Shown piece by piece: positions 30,675 to 40,029 of a DNA stretch of 64,000 bases; position 1 is the first letter of the stretch; each line of letters begins with the position of its first letter. The position numbers and the translations under genes were made by a program. A model generated the notes under the pieces. That model worked only from the letters and a program-made list of their open reading frames with translations. It was not told the DNA's origin and did no database searches. Source of the DNA: Pseudomonadota bacterium (GTDB taxonomy: Bacteria > Pseudomonadota > Alphaproteobacteria > Sphingomonadales > Sphingomonadaceae); NCBI GenBank assembly GCA_020160755.1, contig JAIUPN010000002.1, positions 248,001-312,000 of the forward strand, in the 5' to 3' direction.

Positions 30675-30725
30675 TTTCGGGTCGGAGGTTTCGTGAAGGA
30701 GCGCGCCGACCGCGCGCCGTACCGA

Positions 30726-30801
30726 TGGTGACCCCTACGGGACTCGAACCCGTGTTTTCGCCGTGAAAGGGCGACGTCCTAGACCGCTAGACGAAGGGGC
30801 C
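30726..30801 (-). tRNA. tRNA-Glu (UUC anticodon)
   Basis: Minus-strand cloverleaf with acceptor GGCCCCT/AGGGGTC, anticodon stem TCGCC/GGCGA, loop CTTTCAC (anticodon TTC), T arm ACGGG-TTCGAGT-CCCGT and encoded CCA. It lies 51 bases from the CUC isoacceptor, with the same acceptor, so the pair probably arose by duplication. Confidence 0.96.
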
Positions 30802-30893
30802 GTCTGATCGGTGAGCGGGCGCCTTAGACGGGCGTTTCGGCGCGGTCAAGCGTGGCGGCGGGGTCGCGCGCAAAAATGTTGCGCAGCGGCAAA

Positions 30894-32672
30894 TCAATCG
30901 GCCCACGCGGCATCCTCGAGATGAAGCTCGGCGGCCGGGCGGCTGCCCCAATCGTCGCGTTTCGCGCGGCCCGCGAGCCACAGCTTGCGCCCGCCGCGCG
31001 CGTGGAGCAGCGCCTGTCCCAGTTCGGTTTCGGCGCTGCGGAAGGCGACGGCCTTGAAGCGCGCGCCATCGTCGCCCGACACGATCAGGCGGACATGATC
31101 GGTGCCGACGATCCCCGATTCGACGATTCGCACCGGTCCCGTCGCGACGCGCGGCGCGGGCCAGCCGGCGCCATAGGGGCCCGCGCTCTCGATCGCGTCG
31201 CACCACAGGGGATTGATGCCGCGCGGCGCGAGCACCGCGTCGATCAGCAGCGACTTGTCGCCGCTCGCGCGTTCGACGTCGGCAGCGAGCCGGTCGTTGA
31301 GGAAGATGCCGAGCGCGTCGACCTTGTGGGCGGCGACGGTCAACCCTGCGGCCATCGCATGGCCGCCGCCCGCCACGAGCAGCCCGGTTTCCTTCGCGGC
31401 GAGGATCGCGGCGCCCAGATCGACGCCCGAAATCGAGCGCCCCGATCCCTTGCCGATGCCGTCCTCGTCGAGAGCGATGACGATCGCGGGGCGGTGGAGT
31501 CGTTCCTTGAGGCGCCCGGCGACGATGCCGATCACGCCGGGGTGCCAGCCCTGCCCCGCGACGATTGCCACGGGCGCATTGCCGCACGCGGCGCTCGCTT
31601 CGATCGCCTGTTCGAGCACAGCGGCCTCGATCGCGCGCCGCTCTTCGTTCAGCCGGTTGAGTTCCTGCGCGATCTCGGCGGCTTCCTGCGGGTCCGATGT
31701 GGTGAGCAGCCGCACGCCAAGGTCGGACTTGCCGACGCGTCCGCCGGCGTTGATCCGTGGCCCCAATGCAAAGCCCATGTCGCTCGCGCCCGGCGGCCTG
31801 GTCAGCCGCGCGGCGTCCATCAGCGCCGCAAGGCCCGTATTGCCGCGCCGCGCCATCACCTTCAGCCCCTGCGTCACCAGCGCGCGGTTGAAGCCGGTCA
31901 GGCGGGCGACGTCGGCGACGGTGCCCAGCGCGACGAGGTCGAGCAGGTCGATCAGCGCGGGTTCGTCGCGGCCTGTGAAAAACCCGCGCGCGCGCAATGT
32001 ACGGAGCAGCGCGGCGCCGAGCAGGAAGGCGACCCCGACCGCGGCGAGATTGCCGTGGACTGCGGCGTCGGGTTCCTCGTCGAGCCGGTTCGGGTTCACG
32101 AGCGCGAGTGCTTCGGGCAGCGTCGTCGTGCACTGGTGGTGGTCGACGACGATCACCTCGACCCCCGCGGCCTTCGCCTCCGAAATCGCATCGAACGCCT
32201 GCGCGCCGCAATCGACGGTGACGACCAGCTTCGACCCCGCCTCGCCGATCTTGACCAGCGCCGCGCCCGACGGGCCATAGCCTTCCATCAACCGGTCGGG
32301 GATATAGGCGCCCGCGGGCAGTCCGAGCCCGCGCAGCAGCCGCACGAGCAAGGCGGCGGAGGTCGCGCCGTCGACGTCATAATCGCCGAAGATCGTCACC
32401 GCCTCCTTGCGCTCGACCGCATCGGCGAGCCGCGCGGCGGCGGCGTCCATGTCGCGGAACAGCGACGGGTCGGGCATGAAGCCGCGCAGCGTCGGCGTGC
32501 GCTGGCGATCGAGATCGTCGCGCGTCACCCCGCGCGCGAGCAGCAATTGCGTGACGAGATCGTCGGGCGCGAGATTCTCCGACGCCATGTCGGCGCTCGC
32601 GCGCCGCCAGTGCCACGGCTGGCCCTTGATCGAGTGCGCGATGCCCAAAGCGAGGCTGCTTGCATCGCTCAT
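30894..32672 (-). CDS. recJ: Single-stranded-DNA-specific exonuclease RecJ
   Basis: 5'-3' ssDNA exonuclease of recombination and mismatch repair, 592 residues. DHH-family motifs are intact: GDYDVDGATS (about 96-105), VDCG, VVDHHQ (about 175-180), the linker helix, GPRINAGGR, and the DHHA1 motif GGGHAMAAGL; a C-terminal OB-like part follows. Last gene of the ydbS-ydbT-recJ unit, overlapping ydbT by four bases, a grouping whose functional reason is unclear. Confidence 0.97.
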   Translation of the reverse strand: MSDASSLALGIAHSIKGQPWHWRRASADMASENLAPDDLVTQLLLARGVTRDDLDRQRTPTLRGFMPDPSLFRDMDAAAARLADAVERKEAVTIFGDYDVDGATSAALLVRLLRGLGLPAGAYIPDRLMEGYGPSGAALVKIGEAGSKLVVTVDCGAQAFDAISEAKAAGVEVIVVDHHQCTTTLPEALALVNPNRLDEEPDAAVHGNLAAVGVAFLLGAALLRTLRARGFFTGRDEPALIDLLDLVALGTVADVARLTGFNRALVTQGLKVMARRGNTGLAALMDAARLTRPPGASDMGFALGPRINAGGRVGKSDLGVRLLTTSDPQEAAEIAQELNRLNEERRAIEAAVLEQAIEASAACGNAPVAIVAGQGWHPGVIGIVAGRLKERLHRPAIVIALDEDGIGKGSGRSISGVDLGAAILAAKETGLLVAGGGHAMAAGLTVAAHKVDALGIFLNDRLAADVERASGDKSLLIDAVLAPRGINPLWCDAIESAGPYGAGWPAPRVATGPVRIVESGIVGTDHVRLIVSGDDGARFKAVAFRSAETELGQALLHARGGRKLWLAGRAKRDDWGSRPAAELHLEDAAWAD

Positions 32673-34198
32673 CGCCGCGCCCTCGCGGCAAGGATGCGGG
32701 TGCGCAGGTCGCGCGCCACGGCGGCCGGGATCGCCGGAATCTCGTGCGTCGCGAGCGAACTACCGCCGGGTACGCCGAAGACCAGAGTCGCGAGGCCGAG
32801 CGGGCGCAGGATGAAGTCGGTCTTGAGGTCGACGCTCTGCACCGACGCGTGCGGGAGCAAGGTCATCTTGGGCTTCCACGCGCCGCGCCGGATCGCGACC
32901 TGCTCGCCGAGGTCGGCCCAACGATGGAAGCGCGCGGCCCACAGGGCGATCAGCGCGATCAGCGGGGCGGCGACGAGTGCGAGCCAGCCGACCTCGTTGC
33001 CGAGCCAGAGCGCTACCCCGCCGCCGATCGTTGCGCAGACGGCGCCGACGATCGGCCCCAGCGCGACGATGCGGTGGCTATGCTGCCACGCCTGAGCGGC
33101 ATCGGGCCGCCGGATCGCAACCTCGGCGAGCACCGGGTCGATCGCGTCGAGCTGCGCAAAGGGAACGACCTGATGGTCGCGTTCCTTCTCGCCGTCGCTG
33201 GCGAGGCTCTGCAGACGCAGTTCGTGCCAGCCGAAGCGCCGGCGGAACCATCCGGTGACGAGGATCGCCGCCTGCACGCGCTTCACCGGTACCGCGACAT
33301 CGGTGCGCGTGGTGAGGCCGCGGGTGCGGCGCAACGTGCGCGGCTCGCGCGTCAGGCGGAAATCCCAGTTGGCGAAAAACATCGTCGCGATCCCGCTGGC
33401 AAAGCCGATGAAGAGGAGCGAGATGCCCGCGCCGACGCCCGCGATCCAGCGGTGCGCGATCACCCACTGGTCGAGCCCATATTGCTCGGCAAGGTCGATC
33501 CAGTCGCCGGGATTGAAGACGTTGAAGTCGAAGGGGAGCAGGTCGTCGAAAAACTGCATGCCCGCGCCGACGAGGGCGAGCGCGGCGAGCGAGAAGTTGA
33601 ACAGCCCCGCGACCAGCAACTGGCGCGGCGTCATCGCGAAGAGCAGCCGGTCTTCGGCGACGGGTACAGCACCCGACGCACCGGGGGCATCGGAGGCTGC
33701 AACCGGTGCCGCCGCTTCGCCGCTGCGATGCGCGCGGATCGTCGTGCGCAGCGCCTGTGCGGCACCCAGCGCGATCGCGTCGAGGCTCGCGTCATTCTCC
33801 TTGCCGCCCGCACCGGTTTCGAACCCGACCTTGGCGATGCCGAGCGCGCGCGAGACGAGCCCCTGTTCGATGCTGACGTCCTGGATGCGGTCGAACGGGA
33901 TCGTGCGATGCTGGCGCGCGAAAACGCCGCTTTCGATCACCATCTCGTCATCGCCGACAAGGAAGCGGAAGCGCAGCCACCGGAACCAGGCGGCAAGCAG
34001 CGAGAAGAGCAGGAAGGCGCCGATCGCGGGCACGATCCAGATCCAGTTGCCGGTAAAGCCCAATGCCGCGACCGCCGGAAGGAATTGCAGCGATCGCGGC
34101 CCGATCCTGACGAGCGCAAGCGCCAGCGTCGCGGGGTGCAGCCGCTGCCAGTTCGGTTCGTCTTCGATCCCGCGCCGGGGGAGGGCGATATCGCTCAT
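32669..34198 (-). CDS. YdbT-like bacterial PH domain membrane protein
   Basis: Membrane protein of 509 residues with repeated bacterial PH (bPH2) modules between pairs of transmembrane helices. Recognisable module cores are ESGVFARQHRTIPFDRIQDVSIEQG, then VPVKRVQAAILVTGWFRR and RRGAWKPKMTLLPHASVQSVDLK. It is paired with a YdbS-like gene, a very common arrangement of unknown molecular role, probably at the inner membrane. It overlaps its neighbours by four bases on each side. Confidence 0.85.
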   Translation of the reverse strand: MSDIALPRRGIEDEPNWQRLHPATLALALVRIGPRSLQFLPAVAALGFTGNWIWIVPAIGAFLLFSLLAAWFRWLRFRFLVGDDEMVIESGVFARQHRTIPFDRIQDVSIEQGLVSRALGIAKVGFETGAGGKENDASLDAIALGAAQALRTTIRAHRSGEAAAPVAASDAPGASGAVPVAEDRLLFAMTPRQLLVAGLFNFSLAALALVGAGMQFFDDLLPFDFNVFNPGDWIDLAEQYGLDQWVIAHRWIAGVGAGISLLFIGFASGIATMFFANWDFRLTREPRTLRRTRGLTTRTDVAVPVKRVQAAILVTGWFRRRFGWHELRLQSLASDGEKERDHQVVPFAQLDAIDPVLAEVAIRRPDAAQAWQHSHRIVALGPIVGAVCATIGGGVALWLGNEVGWLALVAAPLIALIALWAARFHRWADLGEQVAIRRGAWKPKMTLLPHASVQSVDLKTDFILRPLGLATLVFGVPGGSSLATHEIPAIPAAVARDLRTRILAARARR

Positions 34199-34725
34199 GC
34201 GAAATCGGTCTGAATATGGCGGCGGATCGTCTCGCGCATCGCGGCGGCGAGGTCGCTGTGCAGCCCGGGCAGCGTCACCGTGCTGTTGTGCGTTCCCGAT
34301 GTGTGGACGATCAGGTGCGACAGCCCGAACCAGCGTTCGATCGGCCCCTGTCCGACGTCGATATGCTGGACGCGCACAAAGGGAACGATCGTGTCGGTGC
34401 GGAACAGCCAGCCGCGCGCGACGCGAAGCTGCCCCTCGCCGATCTTATACCCCCAACGCGACACGCGCCGTGAAGGGAAGGTGGCGATCACGATGATGGC
34501 GATCAGCCATGCCGCCGCGGTGATGAGCCCATATGGCCCCTCGATATGCCGGATCAGCAGCGCGTCGAAGACGCTCGCGCCGATCGCCAGCGGGATCAGG
34601 TTGAGCGCCGTCGCGATGCGGAGCACCTGTGCATAGGCCGGATCGACCGGGTCGAGCCCCTCGGCGCCGTTGAGCGCATCGGCATCGAAGGGGTCGGTGG
34701 GGTGCGCAGTGGGGGTTTCGGTCAT
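34195..34725 (-). CDS. YdbS-like bacterial PH domain membrane protein
   Basis: Protein of 176 residues: two adjacent transmembrane helices (LNLIPLAIGASVFDALLI and LITAAAWLIAIIVIATF) followed by one bPH2 domain (GEGQLRVARGWLFRTDTIVPFVRVQHIDVGQGPIERWFGLSHLIVHT). This is the small partner of the YdbS/YdbT pair. First gene of the three-gene operon with ydbT and recJ. Confidence 0.85.
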   Translation of the reverse strand: MTETPTAHPTDPFDADALNGAEGLDPVDPAYAQVLRIATALNLIPLAIGASVFDALLIRHIEGPYGLITAAAWLIAIIVIATFPSRRVSRWGYKIGEGQLRVARGWLFRTDTIVPFVRVQHIDVGQGPIERWFGLSHLIVHTSGTHNSTVTLPGLHSDLAAAMRETIRRHIQTDFA

Positions 34726-34750
34726 GATCCTCCGTTAGTCGGTTAAGCGC

Positions 34751-36712
34751 TTAGGGGACAACAACATTGAAGCGCGGGTCGGCGGGAGGATGCAGCGCGA
34801 ACCACGACAGGAACGCCATGCGGTCGCCGTCGATCCGGATCGCGCCCGACTGGAGTAGCGCCGGGAACTGCGCCTGTCCGAGCATCACATCGTCGAGCGT
34901 CTTGCGGTCGAGCGTCACCGTCGCGGTCGGCGCGGCGTCGGTCATCCCGTATCGGGGTACCTCGACCCCGCCACCGACGACGATCGCGATCGTCTCGCGG
35001 CTGTCGGGTAGCACGAACTGGAATGTTCCTTTGAGCGCTGCGCCCTTGGCGGCGTCGAAGCGCGTCGCCAGCGCGTCGAAAAAGACCGCGGTCGGGATCG
35101 CGCTGACGAAGCTCCGGCTCTGCCCGTTCCCCGACAGACTTTCGACCGCGGTGCCGCGCAAGCTGGCGGCAGCGGCGAGATAATAATTCCGCCAGGCCCC
35201 CGACTCCGCCTGATAGCCGAGCTGGTCGTAAGCCGAAGCAAGCGCGGCGCGCGCGTCCTTGTTATCGGGCTGCGCGAACACGAGCTTGTTGAGCAATTCG
35301 GCCGCCCAGCGATAGTCGCCCGCCGCGATCGCCGCCTTGCCTGCCGCGAGCAATTTGTCGGCCCCGCCCGCCAGCGCGACATATTTGGGTGCGCTCGCTT
35401 CGGGGGGCAGCGGGTTGAAATTCGCGGGATTGCCGTCCCACCAGCCGAAATAGCGCTGATAGGTGGCCTTCATGTCGTGATTGACCGTGCCATAATAGCC
35501 GCGCGAGGCGAAGTCGCTCGCCTGTCCCGGGGACTCGGGGGTGACGTCGGCGAGCTCGTGGAGCGTCGCACCGCGGTTGGCGAGGAACAGTGTGCGGTCG
35601 TGGACATAGCGATAGATGTCGCGCTGGCTGGTCAGCAGCGCCGAAACCTCGCCCGCACCCCATGTCGGCCAGTGATGCGATGCGAGTGCGACCTCGGCCT
35701 TGCCGCCCCAGCGGACGAGCGCGGCGTCGATCACCTTCGACCAGTGCAGCGCATCGCGCACCTGCGCTCCGCGAAGGGTGAGCACATTGTGCAATGTGTG
35801 CGTGACGACCTCGGTCGTGTGGAGCGCCTTATAGGCCGGGATATAGAAGACGAACTCGGAGGGCGCCTCGGTTCCGCCCGCGTCGAGGAAATCGAATGCC
35901 AGCCCGTCGATTGTCAGCGTGCCGCCCTGCGCGCCGACAGTCTCGGTCGGCTCCATATAGCCGATCGTACCCGACGACAGTTTCGGGCCCAGCCCGGTGT
36001 CGACCTGTCCCGCGGGGCCGGGCGGCAGGATCGATCCGAACATATAGAGCGCGCGCCGTCCCATCGCTGTCCCCGCGAGCACATTCTCCGACGTCGCTTC
36101 TTCCGAAAAGCCGTGCGGCGCGATGATCCGGATCTTTTCGCGCCGGACCTGTTCGGGTGTGACGATACCGCCGACCCCGCCGAAATGGTCGCTGTGGCTG
36201 TGCGAAAAGATCACCGCCCGGATCGGCAGCTTGCCCGATTTCGCTTCGATCGTATCGGCAAACAGTTTCCAGCTCGCCGCCGCCGCTTCTTCGGAGAGCA
36301 GCGGATCGACGACGATCCACCCGCTCTTGCCGCGGATGATCGTCATCACCGAGATGTCATAACCGCGCACCTGCCAGATCTTGCCCGGCACGACCTCGAA
36401 CAATCCGTGCACCGCGTTCAGCCGCGCTTGCCGCCACAGCGACGGGTTCACCGTATCGGGCGCCTCTCTGGAATCGAGGAAGGCGTAAGGCCGCCGGTCC
36501 CACACCGTCTTGCCGTCCTTTGCCAGAATCACGCCGCCCGGAATTTCGGCGAGCTTGCCGCGCATCACATTGGCTTCGTCGCGCGGATCGTCCAGCGGCA
36601 GGCGCTTCGCGATCTCGGCCTGTGCGGTACGCGTCGCCTCGCTTGCGGCATCCTGCGCGGTGGCGGCGAAGGGCAGGGTGCCGGCAAGCAGCAGGGCGGT
36701 CAGTCGGCGCAT
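34751..36712 (-). CDS. Secreted alkylsulfatase (SdsA1/BDS1-like)
   Basis: Exported metallo-beta-lactamase-fold sulfatase of 653 residues that would hydrolyse linear alkyl sulfates such as SDS. Signal peptide about 1-19; the di-zinc motif HSHSDHFGG is at 171-179, followed by ENVLAGTAMGRRALYMFG and ALASHHWPTWG typical of this class; a helical dimerisation domain and a C-terminal SCP2-like domain (GAIRIDGDRMAFLSWFALHPP) complete the normal layout. Divergent from a small flavodoxin-type gene with 65 bases between. Confidence 0.92.
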   Translation of the reverse strand: MRRLTALLLAGTLPFAATAQDAASEATRTAQAEIAKRLPLDDPRDEANVMRGKLAEIPGGVILAKDGKTVWDRRPYAFLDSREAPDTVNPSLWRQARLNAVHGLFEVVPGKIWQVRGYDISVMTIIRGKSGWIVVDPLLSEEAAAASWKLFADTIEAKSGKLPIRAVIFSHSHSDHFGGVGGIVTPEQVRREKIRIIAPHGFSEEATSENVLAGTAMGRRALYMFGSILPPGPAGQVDTGLGPKLSSGTIGYMEPTETVGAQGGTLTIDGLAFDFLDAGGTEAPSEFVFYIPAYKALHTTEVVTHTLHNVLTLRGAQVRDALHWSKVIDAALVRWGGKAEVALASHHWPTWGAGEVSALLTSQRDIYRYVHDRTLFLANRGATLHELADVTPESPGQASDFASRGYYGTVNHDMKATYQRYFGWWDGNPANFNPLPPEASAPKYVALAGGADKLLAAGKAAIAAGDYRWAAELLNKLVFAQPDNKDARAALASAYDQLGYQAESGAWRNYYLAAAASLRGTAVESLSGNGQSRSFVSAIPTAVFFDALATRFDAAKGAALKGTFQFVLPDSRETIAIVVGGGVEVPRYGMTDAAPTATVTLDRKTLDDVMLGQAQFPALLQSGAIRIDGDRMAFLSWFALHPPADPRFNVVVP

Positions 36713-36777
36713 ATCATGTCTCCCCCATGTTCCGGGGCAGCTTGCGCCGCGGGCCCGTGCTTGGCAAGCATCGCCAC

Positions 36778-37263
36778 ATGACCGCCGCGCCGCACCTCCT
36801 GATCGCCTGGCACAGCCGCACCGGTGGCAGTGAAGCGCTTGCGCGCGCCGCGGAGGAGGGAGCGGCAGGCGCGAAACTCCTCGCGGCCGACGATGTCACG
36901 CCCGAGGTCCTGAAAGCCGCGGGCGGTTATCTTTTCGTTGGCCCCGAAAACCTCGCCGCGCTGTCGGGCGCGATGAAGGAGATGTTCGACCGCTGCTATT
37001 ATCCGTGCCTCGGGAAACTCGAAGGGCGGCCCTATGCGACGATCATCTGCGCTGGCTCCGACGGCGAAAATGCCCAGCGCCAGCTCGACCGCATCGCCAC
37101 GGGCTGGCGGCTGAAGCGCGTCGCCGACCCGATGATCGTGGGCACCGCGGCGCAAACGCCCGAAGCTATCCTCGCGCCCAAGACGATCCCCGCGGACCGG
37201 CTCGCGGCGGCGCGCGATCTGGGCGCGGCGCTCGCCGAAGGTCTTGCGGCGGGAATCTTCTGA
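36778..37263 (+). CDS. Flavodoxin-fold NAD(P)H:FMN oxidoreductase-like protein
   Basis: Protein of 161 residues with a flavodoxin-type phosphate loop (WHSRTGGSEALARA) at the N-terminus, the FMN-contact segment GYLFVGPENLAALSGAMKEMFDRCYY and ATIICAGSDGENAQRQLDR. These resemble short-chain NADPH-dependent FMN reductases. Electron partner unknown. The start at 36778 (MTAAPHLL) was chosen over longer in-frame options because translation upstream is arginine-rich. The gene converges with a TPR-like gene across a 13-bp inverted repeat. Confidence 0.82.
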   Translation: MTAAPHLLIAWHSRTGGSEALARAAEEGAAGAKLLAADDVTPEVLKAAGGYLFVGPENLAALSGAMKEMFDRCYYPCLGKLEGRPYATIICAGSDGENAQRQLDRIATGWRLKRVADPMIVGTAAQTPEAILAPKTIPADRLAAARDLGAALAEGLAAGIF

Positions 37264-37278
37264 GCTCCTGGTCATCGC

Positions 37279-37318
37279 CAATCCTTACTGTGTTGTAACA
37301 ATAATACAGTAAGGATTG
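37279..37318. terminator. 13-bp inverted repeat, probable bidirectional terminator
   Basis: CAATCCTTACTGT and ACAGTAAGGATTG are exact reverse complements around a 14-base AT-rich loop, between two converging stops (37263 and 37345). The stem is only moderately G+C-rich and no clear T-run follows, so an operator or attachment-type site is an alternative. Confidence 0.5.
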
Positions 37319-37344
37319 TGCGGTCAAGCCGGGGCGGCGCTGTG

Positions 37345-38922
37345 CTATTTGACGCCCGTCTTTCGCGCTGCCTTGCGGGTTTCGAGCTCGGCGGGCGAGG
37401 GGATCGCGCGGCGCAGTTCGGCGATCACGTCGTCGGCGGCGAAATATTGCGTCGGCGCCATCATCGGCTCGCCCGGATTGCCGAAGCGGACGAAGCCGTA
37501 GAAGGGCTGCTCGCGATCGCGCCAGAAGGTGAAGCCCGCCTTGCCTTTTTGTTTCGCGAGCAGCGCTGCGTGGAGCAGCATGCTGTCGTTGCACGGCTGC
37601 CAGGCCGCCGGACGGCAATCGATGTAGAACATGCCTTTGGCCTTGGGCGATTCCTTGCCGAGCATCTTGCTTTTCTCGACCTTCCACACGCGGCCCGACA
37701 TCGTCTCGAACGAGCCGACATCGGCATAGGGCAGGATTTTTCCGAAAAGCGTCTTGTTGTCCTTGTCTTGCGCCAGCAGTTCGGCGAGCCGCGTCTCGCG
37801 GCGCTTCTTCCGGATTTCGGCGGGATCGGTCGCCAGCGCGCCGACCAGCTCGGCGGGGTTCGCGTTCGCCCGCAGCAGGCCGTTCAGGTGGAGCGACTGC
37901 GCCAGCGTGATCGCTACCCATTCGGAGCGCCCGGCATAGCGCCGGCGCGCTTCGGTCATTTCGCCCCGGTCGACCAGCTCGAGAATCTCGAACAGGTCGA
38001 AATGCTCGATGATCCGCGAGGTGTCGGTTTCGGGTTTTCCGCGCGTCTTGCGGTCCTCGAAATTGCGGCGCGCGTCGGCGATCAGCGCGCGGGCGCGCTC
38101 CCGATTGCCTGCGATATGCTGCGCAATCGCCGTTGCCGTCAGATATTCGGTGTTGCGTTCGTCGAAGCCGAGCCCGCCATGAAAGTCGAGATAGGCCTCG
38201 TCGGCTTCGGCCGCTTCCCGCCAGCGGCCGGCAAGCTGAAGCCGTGCCGACAACACCCATATCTGGTTGTGGTCCACCCGCGCGAGGCTGCGCAGCCATG
38301 CGATCTCGGCTTCGGTGACGTCGGACGAGAGGCCGATGAAATCCTCGGTCGCACCGACAACGAACAGGCTGTTGGGATAGGCGACCGCCTTTTCGAGCAG
38401 CTTGGCTTTGGCCTCATTGACCAGCCCCTGTCGCGCCATGATCGCGGCCTCGATCCGGTCGAGCGACTGGCCGAAAGAGCGGTCGAAATAGATGTCGCCG
38501 TTCAGCCCGGCGGCGACGGCTTCGCTGCGTGCCTTGTCGATATCGACGCGTGCGCCGGCATAGTCGAGCGCCTCGACGCGGTGAACCGCGCGCGCGAGGA
38601 TCAGCGGCAGGCGCCGCGCGACATTACCCTCGGCCTTGGCGCCGTCGATCAGCGCCGAACAGGCGTCGACGCCTTCGCTCCCGAATTTCCGCGCTTCTGC
38701 GTCGGGGGCTTCGACCGGCGGCGCGAACAGCGCGAGCAGCGTTACCGCGCCGATGAAGCGCGCGATGCCTTCGCCCGCTGACATATTGTTCGGATTGCCG
38801 TCGCATTGCAGGTACAGCGACGGTGCCTTCCCGCCCTTCGCCTCGTCCGCAAGCGCTGTCGGCGCCACGCCGTTTGTCGCCGCCGCAGCCACAGCCGCGG
38901 CGATTGCCAGTCCAGTCCTCAC
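37345..38922 (-). CDS. Exported TPR-like repeat protein, unknown function
   Basis: Protein of 525 residues from a GTG at 38922 preceded by GGAGGGG. A signal peptide (ending ALADEA) is followed by alpha-helical repeats, with Ala-rich pairs such as ARAVHRVEALDYAGARVDIDKARSEAV and ARQGLVNEAKAKLLEKAVAYPNSLF resembling tetratricopeptide units. The last 150 residues differ and contain MFYIDCRPAAWQPCNDSML and FWRDREQPFYGFVRFGNPG. No enzyme motif is recognised; a periplasmic scaffold or binding role is likely. Confidence 0.72.
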   Translation of the reverse strand: MRTGLAIAAAVAAAATNGVAPTALADEAKGGKAPSLYLQCDGNPNNMSAGEGIARFIGAVTLLALFAPPVEAPDAEARKFGSEGVDACSALIDGAKAEGNVARRLPLILARAVHRVEALDYAGARVDIDKARSEAVAAGLNGDIYFDRSFGQSLDRIEAAIMARQGLVNEAKAKLLEKAVAYPNSLFVVGATEDFIGLSSDVTEAEIAWLRSLARVDHNQIWVLSARLQLAGRWREAAEADEAYLDFHGGLGFDERNTEYLTATAIAQHIAGNRERARALIADARRNFEDRKTRGKPETDTSRIIEHFDLFEILELVDRGEMTEARRRYAGRSEWVAITLAQSLHLNGLLRANANPAELVGALATDPAEIRKKRRETRLAELLAQDKDNKTLFGKILPYADVGSFETMSGRVWKVEKSKMLGKESPKAKGMFYIDCRPAAWQPCNDSMLLHAALLAKQKGKAGFTFWRDREQPFYGFVRFGNPGEPMMAPTQYFAADDVIAELRRAIPSPAELETRKAARKTGVK

Positions 38923-39006
38923 CCTTGCCCCTCCCCCGATGTCGTCAAGACGTTTCGGTGAAGCCGGAATTTTCCGTCATGGCAAGGGGTTCTGTCCCCG
39001 ACGCGG

Positions 39007-39975
39007 TCAGTGCGACCGATGCTCGCCCTTGACCCAGCGCACGGTGCCCGACGAGGCGCGCATCACGACCGTTTCGGTCGTCATCACGCCGTCGCGGCGA
39101 CGCTTCACGCCGCGCAGCAGCGATCCGTCGGTGACACCCGTCGCGGCGAAGATGACGTCACCCTTGGCGAGGTCCTCGAGGTCGTAGACGCGGTCGAGAT
39201 CGTCGATGCCCCATTGCTTTGCGCGGCGCCGTTCGTCGTCGTTGCGGAAGAGCAGGCGGCCCTTGAACTGGCCGCCGACGCAGCGCAGCGCCGCCGCGGC
39301 GAGCACACCCTCGGGCGCGCCGCCCGATCCCATATAGATGTCGATATTGGTTTCGGGATTGGTCGTTGCGATTACGCCGGCGACGTCGCCGTCGGGGATC
39401 AGCGCGACGCCGCAGCCGATCGCGCGCAATTCGGCGATGGTCGCCTCGTGGCGCGGGCGGTCGAGCACGCAGACGATGATCTCCTCGGGCTTGCAGCCCT
39501 TTTCGCGCGCGACGGCTTCGACATTCTCGCGCACGCTGTTGTCGAAATTGACGACACCCGGCGAATAGCCGGCGCCGACCGCGAGCTTGTCCATATAGAC
39601 GTCGGGAGCGTTGAGCAGGCAGCCCTCTTCGGCGATCGCGAGCACCGCAAGCGCATTCGGTCCGGCCTTGGCGGTGATCGTCGTGCCTTCCAGCGGATCG
39701 ACTGCGATGTCGATCTTCGGGCCCTTGCCGGGGGCGTTGCCGACTTTCTCGCCGATATAGAGCATCGGCGCCTCGTCGCGCTCGCCTTCGCCGATGACGA
39801 TGGTGCCGTCCATATAAAGGGTGTTGAACGCGGTGCGCATCGCTTCGACTGCGGCGGCGTCGGCGGCCTTTTCGTCGCCGCGTCCGATCAGCTTCGCGGC
39901 GGCGATCGCGGCTGCCTCGGTGACGCGCACCATTTCGAGCACGAGCACCCGGTCGAGGTTGCTGCTATTCGTCAT
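39007..39975 (-). CDS. glpX: Class II fructose-1,6-bisphosphatase
   Basis: Gluconeogenic enzyme of 322 residues converting fructose 1,6-bisphosphate to fructose 6-phosphate. GEGERDEAPMLYIGE, VDPLEGTT (metal-binding core), DIYMGSGGAPEGVLAAAALRC and KGDVIFAATGVTDG are family motifs. The ATG at 39975 with GGAGA 9 bases upstream was preferred to the GTG three codons earlier, which lies directly against that box. Its divergent neighbour starts 54 bases away; hom lies about 1.4 kb upstream on the same strand. Confidence 0.95.
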   Translation of the reverse strand: MTNSSNLDRVLVLEMVRVTEAAAIAAAKLIGRGDEKAADAAAVEAMRTAFNTLYMDGTIVIGEGERDEAPMLYIGEKVGNAPGKGPKIDIAVDPLEGTTITAKAGPNALAVLAIAEEGCLLNAPDVYMDKLAVGAGYSPGVVNFDNSVRENVEAVAREKGCKPEEIIVCVLDRPRHEATIAELRAIGCGVALIPDGDVAGVIATTNPETNIDIYMGSGGAPEGVLAAAALRCVGGQFKGRLLFRNDDERRRAKQWGIDDLDRVYDLEDLAKGDVIFAATGVTDGSLLRGVKRRRDGVMTTETVVMRASSGTVRWVKGEHRSH

Positions 39976-40029
39976 GTCGGTCACTCTCCGTCTTTACTTG
40001 TTCGGCCCCGTCGGCATGGTGGCGCCCAT

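Noticed and set aside
30852..34213. Two long plus-strand frames opposite recJ and ydbT
   Set aside because: Shadow frames; the minus-strand genes show intact catalytic or PH-domain motifs.
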